Part shown: piece by piece, positions 11,962-23,200 of the stretch
How positions within the stretch are numbered: position 1 is the stretch's first letter
Layout: each line of letters opens with the position of its first letter
NCBI GenBank assembly: GCA_013399855.1
Contig: VXAY01002120.1
Location: forward strand, 37,197-101,196
Direction of reading: 5' to 3'
Source: Oxyruncus cristatus
Taxonomy: Eukaryota; Chordata; Aves; Passeriformes; Cotingidae
DNA: 64,000 bases
Made by a program: the position numbers and the translations under genes
Notes under the pieces: generated by a model
Databases searched by the model: none
Seen by the model: only the letters and a program-made list of their open reading frames with translations
Told to the model about the DNA's origin: nothing

Positions 11962-12176
11962 TTTTTATGATGAGGATGGTGGAGCACTGGCACTGTTTGC
12001 CTAGAGATGTGGTAGGTGCCCCGTCCCTGGCAATATTCAAGGTCAGGCTGATCGGGGATCTGAGCAACTTGATTCACTTTCAGATGTCCCTGCTTACAGC
12101 AGGGAGACTAAACTTTAAAGCTGACCCTTAAAAGTTTCTTCCAACCTAAACTATTCCAGGATTTCACAATTCTATT
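11962..12176 (+). mobile_element. CR1 LINE 3' fragment, sense
   Basis: The sequence follows the CR1 3' UTR: 'gatgaggatggtggagcactggcac', 'tgcctagagatgtggtaggtgccccgtccctgg', 'ttcaaggtcaggctgat', 'gagcaacttgatt', then 'agtttcttccaacctaaactattcc' and a decayed octamer tail. The 'gcagggagactaaac' segment has diverged. No coding capacity. Confidence 0.88.
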
Positions 12177-13273
12177 ATTCCTGTTTCATGACACCCAGGA
12201 AACTCCAGAAATGTAATTATTTCTGCTTTTATCCCAGGATAGGTGGCTGTTAATATGATGTGCTGAAACTGCTAGTCACTGTCCACAGTGTGATGAATGG
12301 CTCACTATTTTTTCTTCAGAATTACTGGCATGACCAGCTTTATCAGAATAACATGAGACAGGAAGGAAATACTCAGGACACACCTACAGATTCATAGGAT
12401 GGTGGAATGGTTAATGTTCAGCTTAGATACAGATCATGAACTTTACACTTTTGATGATCTATATTCATACTCAGAACCTTAATGGCTCTTTAAATCCAAT
12501 GTTCTTTTATGTTCACTAATATTACTGCCTTCAAATGACAACAAAATCCACGTCATTATGAATTGCATAGGAAAAAAACAGTATGTGCTCTTATTTTCTG
12601 CAGTTCTTTAGTGTTATCTTAAAAATCCTTTGTACACCAGAGAACACAACAAAAAATAAATAGATGTTAGTGGAATAGATATGAACACTGGAATAAAAAT
12701 AAAGCCAAAAGTTCCAGAGACCTTAAGCAGCCAATGTTCTACCACCCACAGAAATGCAACAGCAGAAGCAGGCAGAAATCATTGTAAGGGTTCACTTTGA
12801 CCTGTAAGTAATATTGATCAAAACATTATGTCTGCTTTCCTAAATATACCTAGGTGAAATTAGATCACTGGCTGAAATATTCATGAACACACTGCTCATG
12901 CCCAAAGTGAACAACATGTTGTCCTCAACAGGGGCACAGGAGTCTTTCATTTCTGGATGTGCTATCTGTCTGTTGTGCTAAAAATATGCACATATTACTA
13001 AATGGAAATAAAAAAGAAGATGTCCTTTTGCTGGATTTGAAAGGATTAAATTTCTGTAATGGGACATCAGTTTGGCTTAAATAACAAAGGTGATGCTTTT
13101 GTGAACAAGTGGAGACAAGACTAGGCATAGATACACTTCCCTAGGATAAATCAATGAGATACCCTCTGTAAACATCTGTAGTTAAAAACTCCAGAGTTTT
13201 GTCTCCATGAAGAATACTTACTAGAATAATGAATTTGCAGTTACCTCTCTCTCTTTTTTTTTTTTTTTTTTTT

Positions 13274-13323
13274 NNNNNNNNNNNNNNNNNNNNNNNNNNN
13301 NNNNNNNNNNNNNNNNNNNNNNN
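13274..13323. other. Assembly gap (50 N) inside poly-T
   Basis: Fifty N characters are flanked by pure T on both sides (from about 13254 to 13273 and 13324 to 13343). The round size suggests a placeholder, so the true length and content are unknown. The homopolymer probably caused the break. Confidence 0.99.
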
Positions 13324-13934
13324 TTTTTTTTTTTTTTTTTTTTGGCAATAAAAATTACTTTAAAAATATGCCCAGAGCCATAGAGGACATCTGCAGCTGA
13401 GTGATCATGCGCTTTTCATGTGCCCATAAAGCAATCCAAACTTGAGCTATCATTTCTGTGATGAAAAGAGTAGCAAAACACCACATATCAGCCGTATGTA
13501 GTTATTGAGTGCATTTAACTGCTTCCACATCAACTTGCAGAAGAAATCCTTACTTCAAATTTAGTAAACTTCAAAGCATATTTGGGTAGGAAAAACAGGA
13601 TTTAGCCATATTTTACTGAAAAATGTTTGTTAGTTTGTTAGTTTTACAGTTTGTCTAAATTTCAAATTTTTCTCTTTACCGAAGCTTTTAGCAGAGTAGT
13701 GTGCAATTTAATTTGAGGAGAATGATATCCTAGCTTTGACCATTGTATAGGGTAAAATTCTCGCTGTCAAGTGCAGGATGATTTAGTTGGTGTTTAAATT
13801 AATTAAATACAATAATATCCAAATGTGGCAACATATAATAATGATGTTTACAATAGGGTCAGGCCACTGAAATTAAATGAAAGTATCATTAAGCCCTATG
13901 AAGGATATGCATGTGCATTTAGTACATGAGTACA

Positions 13935-13955
13935 GTTTGAGTACTGTACTCAAAC
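13935..13955. repeat. 21-bp near-perfect palindrome
   Basis: The arms GTTTGAGTAC (13935-13944) and GTACTCAAAC (13946-13955) are exact reverse complements around a single central T. A related 'gagtaca' lies just upstream (13928). It could form a cruciform or bind a dimeric factor; no gene is nearby. Confidence 0.9.
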
Positions 13956-15800
13956 ATTCAGTATCTCAAACATTTGCAAACTGCTTCTGAAGGCACCAAT
14001 GCACTTTCATGCTGTACTGATTTAACAGGCAATTTCAATGCTACTGCCATCCACAGAACCCTAAGTATGTTCTCTCTCTGAGCATTGCTTAGAAATGGGC
14101 ATACATAGCTAAAATGTAAGGATGAAACAGGGTTGTCCTTAATATGATCATAGCTCCCTATTCCATTGTGTCCTGCATCTTTGCATCTCCACATTATTCA
14201 TATATCTCAGTAATGTACTTGCTTTCACCTGCAGCAGAAATTTGAGAGAGAGACAAACTTCAGAGGTGTTAATTTTCAAATGCACCTGATGCCCTGCAAA
14301 AACTGAGAGCTGTGTCTCGGTTGGTTTTGTATGTTCAAAATGGGGTTAATAGCAGTGCTATTGGTTGGCTGTCTGGACCTTGATACAATGGATCACAGCA
14401 TGTAGTTGGCATGCTTTCATGATGTTTTTTGCTCAAAAACATTATGATCTTCGACTTCAAGGGGTTTGGTGTATGAATATTGCCACAACATGGTACATCC
14501 ATTTGCATCTTTCACAAAATTAGGAGAACTGTATTGTAAATGAAGAGTGAATTAACATCAGTTTCTGGTAACTCCTGAGGTAAGCATAGCAGACTGGCTA
14601 TCTGATGTTGAAGACAAAAAGAGGATTAAATTCTTGTGAATGTAGTATGGAAGATAGAAGATCTCACAACCTTATGTTCTGCTATGCCAAATGCTATGCT
14701 GGAGATTCATCTGTACCATGAAAAATCTCCCTTTACTCAATGAGAACATTTAGCAAGAGAAGAGCTTCTTCACCTTATTTCTGTTCTTGTGCTGTGCCGT
14801 GTTGTGCTTATCTCCAGGAATTACAACAAGGATGTTTGTCCCAGAAAAATGCTGCCCTATCTCCACCTGGCCTCCCTTCTCCAGCCAAATCTTGAACTTT
14901 CTCACAGCATGCTAGTACCAACAGTCCTTGGTTATTACCAACAATTCTTTCAAGGACCAACAGTCCTTGTTTTGGCTCCACAGCCTTCCACCTATCAGTG
15001 GTTGAGATACATACGTTAGCCCCTTATCTTCTGGAATTCTGCAACACTCAGCTGTTTAACTCATCCTGCTGTTAAAGAAATGTTTACTCATTTCCCACAG
15101 AACAGAAAGAGACACGTATATTTCAGGCTGCCGTGGTCTTGCTGGCATGCCTGGCACCATGAGTACCAACTATCAGTAGATCTTTTTCCACCCTCACTAA
15201 TATTACGTTGCAAGCATTTCTTGAGCTGCTTATCCCACAGTAGTTTAGGTCTCCATACAACCAACTCTGAACTTTCATTCACTGAGCCTTCTGGGAAACA
15301 GTATTTTTAAGTCTGATTCTTAAGCCTGATTCTTTGACAACAATACTGCTAGAACCACAATAAGGGTCAGACTCATAAGAAATTGTACTTTTTGCAAGTG
15401 TTTCCTTCCCCAAAATTATTGATTTCAAGCAAGATTTTTCAGAACTCACTCATGGTTTGGGGTCATAGGCAGTGTACATTTTCAGGAGGCATGCAAAGCC
15501 ACCCCTTCCAGGAACCCTGAACCACAGCCTGCAGGAGAGGCTCCATATGTGTATTCATCATTAAGTTTATTTTACCCTGTAAATTTACCCGGAATTAAAT
15601 GCAGCTGAGTTGAACACCTGAGCACGCTGGTGAGGCAGCAGTCTTCAGCAACAGTGTAACAGAAGAAGTTCTTGCATGCACCAGCATCTATTGACAGGTA
15701 GGTGGTGTCTCACTGTATGTGAGGCCCACCGATTGTGCCAAAAGAACTGACTGTCAGGCCATAGTCTGGTTTGGCCTGAGAAGAGCAACAATCCTGTTTT

Positions 15801-15955
15801 CACAGAGTAACAGGATGGATGAGGCTGGAAGGGAACTCTGCATGACATCTTGCTTGAGCAGGGACACCTTGAGCCAGTTGCCCAGGATGACTTTTCAGTA
15901 TCTCCAAGGATGGAGAATCCACAACCTCTCTGGGCAACTTGTTCCAGCACTAATT
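15801..15955 (-). mobile_element. CR1 LINE 3' fragment, antisense
   Basis: Reading plus, the sequence runs 'cacagagtaacaggatgg', 'gaggctggaagggaactctg', 'tgagcagggacaccttgagccagttgcccagga', 'cagtatctccaaggatggagaatcc' and 'acaacctctctgggcaacttgttccagcac'. This is the reverse complement of the CR1 subfamily with 'tccatccttggagatattcaaaa'. The insertion is therefore on the minus strand. It is truncated at about 15955 and belongs to the same subfamily type as the copy at 44385. Confidence 0.85.
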
Positions 15956-18215
15956 TCTAAAACAGTTAGTTGCCAGTCTGATAGCATGAGAACAATTCTA
16001 CCAGTATATCTTTTGGGACAAAAATAGAAGTATGGAGGAAAAATGTGTAACTACAAACACTTGAGGCTGGTTTTGTCACCAAGCTTTGCCATGGTGTAGA
16101 GCTCTATGAAGCTTAATCTGCATTCTGTTTTTCACTGACCTTTTCCATACAGTTGGAGAAGGAGGAAAAATGGAGAGCAAGCAAAATACACTTCAACAGA
16201 ATATCTGAACAGCTACATTTCTTGCCCCTTCAAAGTAATGTGCTTATTTACCTTAGTTCAGATAATTCTGCAAGGAATTAACCACAAATGTTTCATATTT
16301 TCAGTAGGTATACTTTACCAATTCATTTTCAAAAGAGATAATTCAGTATCTGGCTTCCTACTGTTTGTGATTTGAGTTTTCTTCGCACTGAGGGCAAAAA
16401 AATGAAGATGATGTTATTAACTATTCAGTAATATGGAAAATCATGTTGTGAAATTGCCATGAAGTAATTTATATGCAGAGAAACAACCCATATACAAAAC
16501 TGTAGTTTCATCTCTGCATGACGGAAGGGCATCTCTCACAGCAGAGCTTTATTTCCATGTGGGCTGATGTAAGAGACCAGGAAAAAGCTCAGGATAGTTG
16601 TTGTCCAGTGAGTGGGAACTTCTTGGGCAGAAGGGTGCCTATTCAGGCTTTGAAGCAGATGAGAAATACTTTTACATCTCTGAGGACCTTGTCTAGTCTG
16701 GCCATAAATTCTTCTACCTAAAATATGTGAACTTCAGAAAAGCCAGCTTTTTAAAAGCTCTGAAATAGGAACTAATCTTTTGGGAAAACCTGGTTTTCAT
16801 CTGAGTCAATTAGAAAATAGTTTCAGACTCCAAGTAAGAACTGTAGGATGAACTTCTATCATGCTTCATTTAATGCAACAATACTTGCTTTGCAGGCTGT
16901 ACTATTCCCTTGGCTGTTCAAACACAAAGCGAGGTTATTTACAGAACACTATTGTCCCCTTTTCCTTTTTTCTAACAAAAAGGGAGATGTCACAGAAGAT
17001 GCACATACATAAAGCTTCTTAGACTCTAACAAGCATGCACATACACATTATATCCAACACCTTACATACACATACGGGATTCTTGGATAAGAACTGCAGC
17101 CACCTGAACAGATGGCAAAGCCACAGGCAACTTTGCATTCAAAAGAAATGGAGGTCAGTAGAAAGCAGGGTAATGCTCAAGGGAATTTTACAACCTAGAC
17201 AGCTTGTCAGTGACAGAGACAACCTGCACCCACCAAAGAACCAAAGACATCCACTACCAGTCATGAAAATGATATTGTAGATGGCTGGCTAACCTGGGAG
17301 ACAGTGGCTTGTGCAAGGGCACAGTGCAGCCCGGTGCTCAAGCATGTGTCAGGAGATCTGGGAGGCAGTAAGGGCACTCATTAACATTAAATCAATGCAT
17401 TTGAGTGCCTGGTCCACCCAAAGCCCGGGGGGAATATCAGCTGGTAGGAAGTGGTACTGGGCTTTATCAAACCAGATGGGCAGAGTGCCAGCACAGTTAT
17501 TTGATCAAAGGTACAAGACATATTGGTGCCTCAGACTCAAACCCCTCCCCCCCCCCTCCTCCATCTGGTTAGGAAATACCAAGTGTCCCATCACCTGCTC
17601 TGGCCCTTCCCATTCCACCAGGAAGGGCAGATTGTGGAGGAAAGCCAACAGAATCATGAAGTTAGCACAGAAATATTTTCAGTATTAAAATAATTTAAAA
17701 TCCACAGGTGGCTGGGAAACTACAATCCTGCTGCTCATGCTTTTCCTGCACTGGTAAAATTTTTATTTTAGACTCTTAAAATAAAAATGTTCATTCTCTT
17801 CAGGAGTTCACGTCGGCCACTTCAGCAGTGGGAGCAGAAAGCCACTTTAGAGCCCAGATATGTACTAAGGAATCTGTATAAACCCAACCTGTCAGCAGCT
17901 CAGCTGTGCTTAGAAATGACATTTCAGTGGAGCGGGTATGATAGGAGTCACTGAAGCACAAGCTCAGTTCTCCCCTCAGCGTGCTGTGCCTGAGATTATG
18001 GACCCATGGGGAAAAAAACCCTTTTGTCATTGCCTCATGAATTTTCTTGAAAGGTGCTTGTCCAATAAATGCCAATAAATGCAACAGATGCCATTGAATA
18101 TTTAATTATTTTTCTCACCCCTCAGAATCCACATATGTTTTATAATTAATGAACCCAGAAAAAAAAGTCATTCTGTCCCTGTACTTTGAAACAGCAAGAA
18201 ATGGATATGTTTAAT

Positions 18216-18232
18216 GCCCTCTGACAGAGGGC
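18216..18232. repeat. Near-perfect GC-rich palindrome
   Basis: The arms GCCCTCTG (18216-18223) and CAGAGGGC (18225-18232) flank a single central A. The symmetry extends outward by three more positions if one T/G pair is allowed (AAT against GTT). The one-base centre argues for a DNA-level symmetric site rather than an RNA hairpin. Confidence 0.85.
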
Positions 18233-18524
18233 GTTTATATGTAAAGTTCCTCTTCTTAAGAGGGGAAAAAAAAGATCTGACTGGAAGTTCACTGACGAAT
18301 AGATAAGGAAGAATTCAAGCTTGAAGTGAATAACAACCTTACAATTTTACAGACTTGGAACATAAAAAGTAGGAGTAAAATGACTAAATGAATAGAAGGA
18401 AAAACACTGCTATAAAATGTCTATAAAAAAGTACTGCTCATGAGGTTTCTTCTCTATTCTTTGTTTTCTCTTTTTTTAATTTTATTTCAGTCTCTTCTTC
18501 ATTGAGCCTCTCCCAGACAATGGC

Positions 18525-18812
18525 ATGGATCAAATACACTCCTTCACAGAGAAGACCCAATGCTACACTCTCCAAGCCCAGGAAAAAAATCAAGACTCTT
18601 TCAGTTTTTTTGAGAACACACAGAGTCAGACTGTCACTGTCCTGCAGCGTGTGGCAGAAGAGTCCTTGAGATCCCAGTCCTCACTGCCTGAGGAGCTTGG
18701 TCTGCCTCAGAAACTAGATTACCAAAGAAATACTTTCTTTCTTAAAGCTTCTTCAGAACTTCTCTCTACACTGCTGAGTGGATCACAAATACAACAAAGT
18801 GTTCTACTATGA
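18525..18812 (+). CDS. Unrecognised 95-codon ORF behind acceptor-like site
   Basis: An open frame of 95 codons, beginning MDQIHSFTEKTQ and rich in Gln, Ser and Leu. It follows a good splice-acceptor-like sequence, a T-rich tract and 'tttcag', ending near 18490. No domain, signal peptide or membrane segment is evident. No matching donor or partner exon was found and I know no homologue. It may be part of a terminal exon of a non-coding transcript, but more likely it is chance. Confidence 0.1.
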   Translation: MDQIHSFTEKTQCYTLQAQEKNQDSFSFFENTQSQTVTVLQRVAEESLRSQSSLPEELGLPQKLDYQRNTFFLKASSELLSTLLSGSQIQQSVLL

Positions 18813-20089
18813 AAATACAAAGACTCTTTGAACTGCTCTCACTGGCACAGTTACATGGACAGAATGCCCCACCCAATCTATTAGAAAGCCCTGGGTCTAG
18901 AGGATCGGTCTGCTGCAAACATCCCTCACAATTGTAGATTATCCATTGATCCAGAGGGATCTTTTGACAGTCTGAGTTTGAGCTCATCAGTTCTGCTGCA
19001 TTGCCAGGAGTGTGACACTGTACAATGGGACAAGGCTGTGTGAAGGGAGGACTTTACACTTGCAAATCAAGCAGATCCTGAACTGACAAGTACTGCAGAA
19101 ATATAGAACGTGAAATCAAGAAACTGTATTTTCTTTCCTCCCTGCTAAAGTTGCTGATATGGACTCTGCTTATGACCATCTTAAACTTGATTCTTCTCAC
19201 AGGATTAGGGAAAGAACTTAGGAGGGATGTAGGCACACACAGATATCTAGTGCAGATGCTGACAAATAAAACTTCTTATTTCTGCCTTCCCTATCCTTCT
19301 AAGCATCATTCCTCATGGGGAGTGAGTTCAGAAGCTGAACACTCACCACCACCAGCTAACAGATTTCCTTTATGACCTATTCAGAAAAAGTGTGGAGTGG
19401 CAGGGCGGGAATTTGAAAAGTTTAGAAATTAGGCAGCAACAGGACATGTCAGTTTTCTCTTGCTTCCCTTACATCTCTCCTGACATGGAATATTACTAGT
19501 GGCTCCGTGGCAGGACAGGCTCCAGACGCTGGGTCTGCCCAGCATTGTTGAGCTCTGAGTTGTAACAATAGTGACAGTCACAAGGTCCTGCAGAGATACT
19601 GATAATTTTGTAGAAATGACATGTGCCAAAAGAGCAGTAACAATTGTATTAATACAAGTAATTTTACACAGCTTCAATATTTTGAGGCCCTTGTGATTTA
19701 TTGTGTGGCAGAGAAAGGTGTTGAGCTAATGTTTTCGGTTTTTTCTTGATCAAGAAGTTTTCAGATCTAAGGTTGTGCCAGCAAAGGATGGCCTTAAATA
19801 CTTCAAAGACTAAGCCTAATTTGCCCTAAAAAGCAACAAAAATTAATCTTATGTGTGGTTTTCCAAACAACTTTTAATCCAGTATTGCCCGTATATTTCT
19901 TCCCCCTGGTTTGTCTCCAAATTTTCAAACTTCTGCATTATAGCATACTGCATTCCTGTCACAGAGGAAAAAAAAGTGATGAAATCTGCCACTGTCAGGA
20001 ACAAAAGAGCTGAGAGCTAAATGAAAAACCTGCTAAAAACACAGGGAAAATATAATCCATGACAGCCATTGTTTTAAGCAAAAAAATAA

Positions 20090-20252
20090 TCATAGAATCA
20101 TAGAATCATAGAATCATAGAATCATAGAATCAGACGGGTTGGAAAGGACCTCGGAGATCATCAAGTCCAACCCTTGATCCAACCCCACTGTGGTTACTAG
20201 ACTATGGCATTAAGTGCCACGTCCAGCCTCGTCTTGAAAACCTCCAGGCAAC
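20090..20252 (-). mobile_element. CR1 LINE 3' end with five terminal octamers
   Basis: Five perfect head-to-tail copies of the octamer TCATAGAA run from 20090 to 20129. They are followed by 'ggttggaaaggacctcggagatcatcaagtccaaccc', the antisense CR1 3' terminus, and 'tgatccaaccccactgtggttactagac', which marks a particular CR1 subfamily. It continues to 'gtcttgaaaacctccagg' and stops at about 20252. Insertion is on the minus strand with a strongly truncated 5' end. The terminal octamer array is longer than in any other copy in this window. Confidence 0.93.
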
Positions 20253-23200
20253 CCTTCTTTGCTGTGCTCCTCATTTCTTGATCTTCTGTGGCACACAGAG
20301 TGACAAACATCTTTCTTTTGCAAGGCATTCCAAGTCTATCTGAAAGACAAGTCTCTAAGCCTAGTTCATCTCTCAGTTTTCCCACCAATCTTGCTTAAGG
20401 CAGAAGGTTTAAGACACAGGTCTGCCATTGCTCCTCTTTTTATCTGTCATGTGAACACACTTGACTCAGTTTCATGATCCACAAACTTTTCCAGGCTGGA
20501 ACAGAGCTTACGTTGTCTTTGCTCTGTGTTTATCAGGAGCAGAAAGACTGAATGTAAGAGGGACATTGGGTGATAGGCAGTAACTCAAGCGACTGCTCCA
20601 TGCAACTGCTCCTCTCATCACACAAGACCCTGGCACTTACCAGTGCCAGCACAAAACCAGTAACAACCATCTATGAACACCACCAAATACACAGCAGGAG
20701 GAACAGCTGAGGCTATAAGTCAGCCATTTTGGAGGGCTATTAGAGGCACTCTTTTTGTCATACCACAACCTGTGCTTCCAGCCCTCAAGTAAGGCAGTGC
20801 AGTCATGACCCCAAAAGCTGTGGTGAACAAGAGCTCTTTCAGCAGTGGAAGACAATCAGACATAAATTTTCTACCGCCCCCACTGAAAGAAATCTCAAGG
20901 TCACACCTGAGCAGTACAATGTGAGTGATGTTTTTCCAACTCCCATTAGAAGGCACAGTGCTATCCACATCTGTGGATAACCACTCTGAGAGGTCTGGCA
21001 CTCTGAGCCAGCAAGCCAAGATTTAGATGTCACCCCCTCCTTGTCCTCAAATACCACCAATATCACTTCCTTTGGGCTTCTAAGTTTAAAAACAAAGCCA
21101 GAAAAAAGCAATTTGCGTCCTGTCTCTGGGTCTCTGTTAGACAGAAACAATACCCCTAGATTTTGGAAAGCGGCATGATGCACACGACATCAATGACACA
21201 GCCACCCTGTGGGAAGTGACAGAACTGCCGACATGCTTTAGGCAAAGCAGGAACAGGATGTGCACACTCAAAAACTGCCACATAAGAGGACGGTTGCTAG
21301 GAAATCTGACCTCTGTCTTAATTAACAGCAGTTTAATGTGTTTCATACTGTACAGTATAAGAAAACAGCACTCTCAGTATTCTAGCAGAGTTGAGGTGTT
21401 TTCTTGTTATTGTTACTGAGCAGATGAAACTTTCTCATCCGCAGTGGTGCTGCACACGAGAGAAGGGAATGGATAAAGGCAGAGTGCCAGATGTTGTACC
21501 TGGAGGCAGTGGGACATCTGCAAACCTTTTGCCGAGGTGCATTTATTCCTCTGAAAGATTCAAATGAAATAGGCTGCTCCCATTAAATCTGACAACAGGT
21601 CATTGTTTCCCAGCAGAAACTGACTTCAGAAGATTTGTCAGAAACCAGTTTAGTGGGGAAATAATAAATCTTACTTTTAATTTTAGACGGAACTTCTAGT
21701 TTTAATTCTTTTTGGACCTAAGATTTCTTGAGTTAAATTCCTTTTTTATATACATAACCTTGATAGCAGTTACCCATTTACTCTTTGTTAAAGACAATCC
21801 TTTTGCCTTCTATCAGTGATGTTCATTATTTTCTTTCATGTAAAACTGCACATAAGCATCCCTTCTGTCAAAGCCCAAAACCTTAAAAGTGGCTGTAACT
21901 TTCAACTGTTGAGGGTTTTATAAGCCTTACAGTAAATTTGGTTTTTATTTCCAATTTTTAAGAGAAATGCAACCCACCAAATCTATTAGTACTTCTGCCC
22001 TTTCAGATTCAAATGTATCTTGAATGAAAGAATGAAACTCCTGTTAAGATGCCACCCTAACAGCTCCCTGATGTGTGTTTGGTCCACAACTTTTCTCTGG
22101 TTCAAAGGTCTGTATCTCAATTCCAGCACTTCAGAAATGGGGATGTGATCACTGTCTGACATCAGGCAGTAGTTGGGAGGATAAGTAGGTTAGCAACTGA
22201 CAAGGGGTTCAGGGCAATCCAGATACAGAGTGTAGTTGACCAGGGGAGTTTCCAGCACAGAAAAGTTGTAAATAGTTCTTTACCACTTATGGATCTCTTT
22301 CTGGAATAGTTTAACTTTCTTTGAAAAAAAAAAAAAAAAGAAGCCCTACATTTTTTCAACATGCTGTTCCTGCAGAGGCTGCACTTTTGGACAAATGAAA
22401 TTCAAACAGCTCTTGAGTTTGCATTTGTAATTTCTAGTGACAAAATTCAATTAGGAGCTGTATATGTAAATGCTAAGGCACTCAGTTATGTTTAAGCTTG
22501 TGTGAATATATAATCCTCTTACTGTCTAGATGATTTAATAGTCACTCTGCTGAATAACTGTGCTCCTTTCCCCACAGGTAACACAATTGAACACTGCAAT
22601 CCACAAACACAAGATTCAACTGGTTATGAGGCCTGAAACTAAACAGAGTTGGAATGATGCCACTTCGAAAAAGTTGTCTTCTATGCACAAAATATTTATC
22701 ATTCCAACCTCACAAGACACTTATGCAGAGAAAGCTCTCTCAGAAACGAATTCTGTGCACAGAACTAACACAAATCGAATTAGTGCACTGGAGCTAAAGA
22801 GGACATGTTTAATCTCATCTCCTAAAAGTTCTTCAATAAGTCATTAAAAGGAAGTTTTATATATACATATCTTCCTCGGAATGACTTGAAAATTAGAGCA
22901 ATGCATTCTCAAGGCTAGAGGTCAAAGAGTTCTATGTAGAGATAGGAAAAATATCACCACCCACTGGAATTATCTTTTTGAAATTCACCATCTCTTTTAA
23001 AAGATGGAAAAAATGGAGATTAAATGAACACTTTTTTAATCAAAAATCCTGTCTATGCCCTGCGTGATTCCAGTCACACACTACCCAATGTCATTCACTT
23101 GGAAACAGGTACCAACAAATCTGTTAGTAGCTTCAAGAAGCAGTGCCCAGTTTATTGAAGAGCAGTGAGAAAGTTAAGTATTCCTATTTTTAATATAAAC

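Larger units (their letters stand above)
12177..15800. other. Unique AT-rich DNA around an assembly gap
   Basis: No gene or transposon is recognised. Contents: the assembly gap (13274-13323), a 21-bp near-perfect palindrome (13935-13955), and a 14-bp direct repeat ACCAACAGTCCTTG at 14917-14930 and 14956-14969. Short frames at 13958-14194, 14789-15019, 15080-15310 and 15645-15950 show no domains; the last one runs into the CR1 piece at 15801. Confidence 0.6.
15956..20089. other. Unique non-coding DNA
   Basis: No recognised gene. The 125-codon plus frame at 17311-17688 lies in GC-richer sequence and ends beyond a C-homopolymer (about 17546-17556); it has no domain. A near-perfect palindrome is at 18216-18232. 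A strong polypyrimidine tract ending in CAG occurs at about 18468-18490, ahead of the frame listed at 18525-18812. Frames at 19151-19375 and 19429-19677 look like chance. Confidence 0.55.

Noticed and set aside
17311..17688. 125-codon plus-strand frame
   Set aside because: Composition follows a GC-richer patch, it crosses a C-homopolymer, and no domain is recognisable.
22560..22847. Acceptor-like 'ccccacag' followed by a 95-codon frame, as a possible exon
   Set aside because: The start codon lies upstream of the acceptor, there is no donor partner, and no protein family is recognised.
22919..22934. AGGTCA-aag-AGTTCT as a possible DR3 hormone-response element
   Set aside because: The second half-site is imperfect and such matches are common by chance; nothing nearby supports it.
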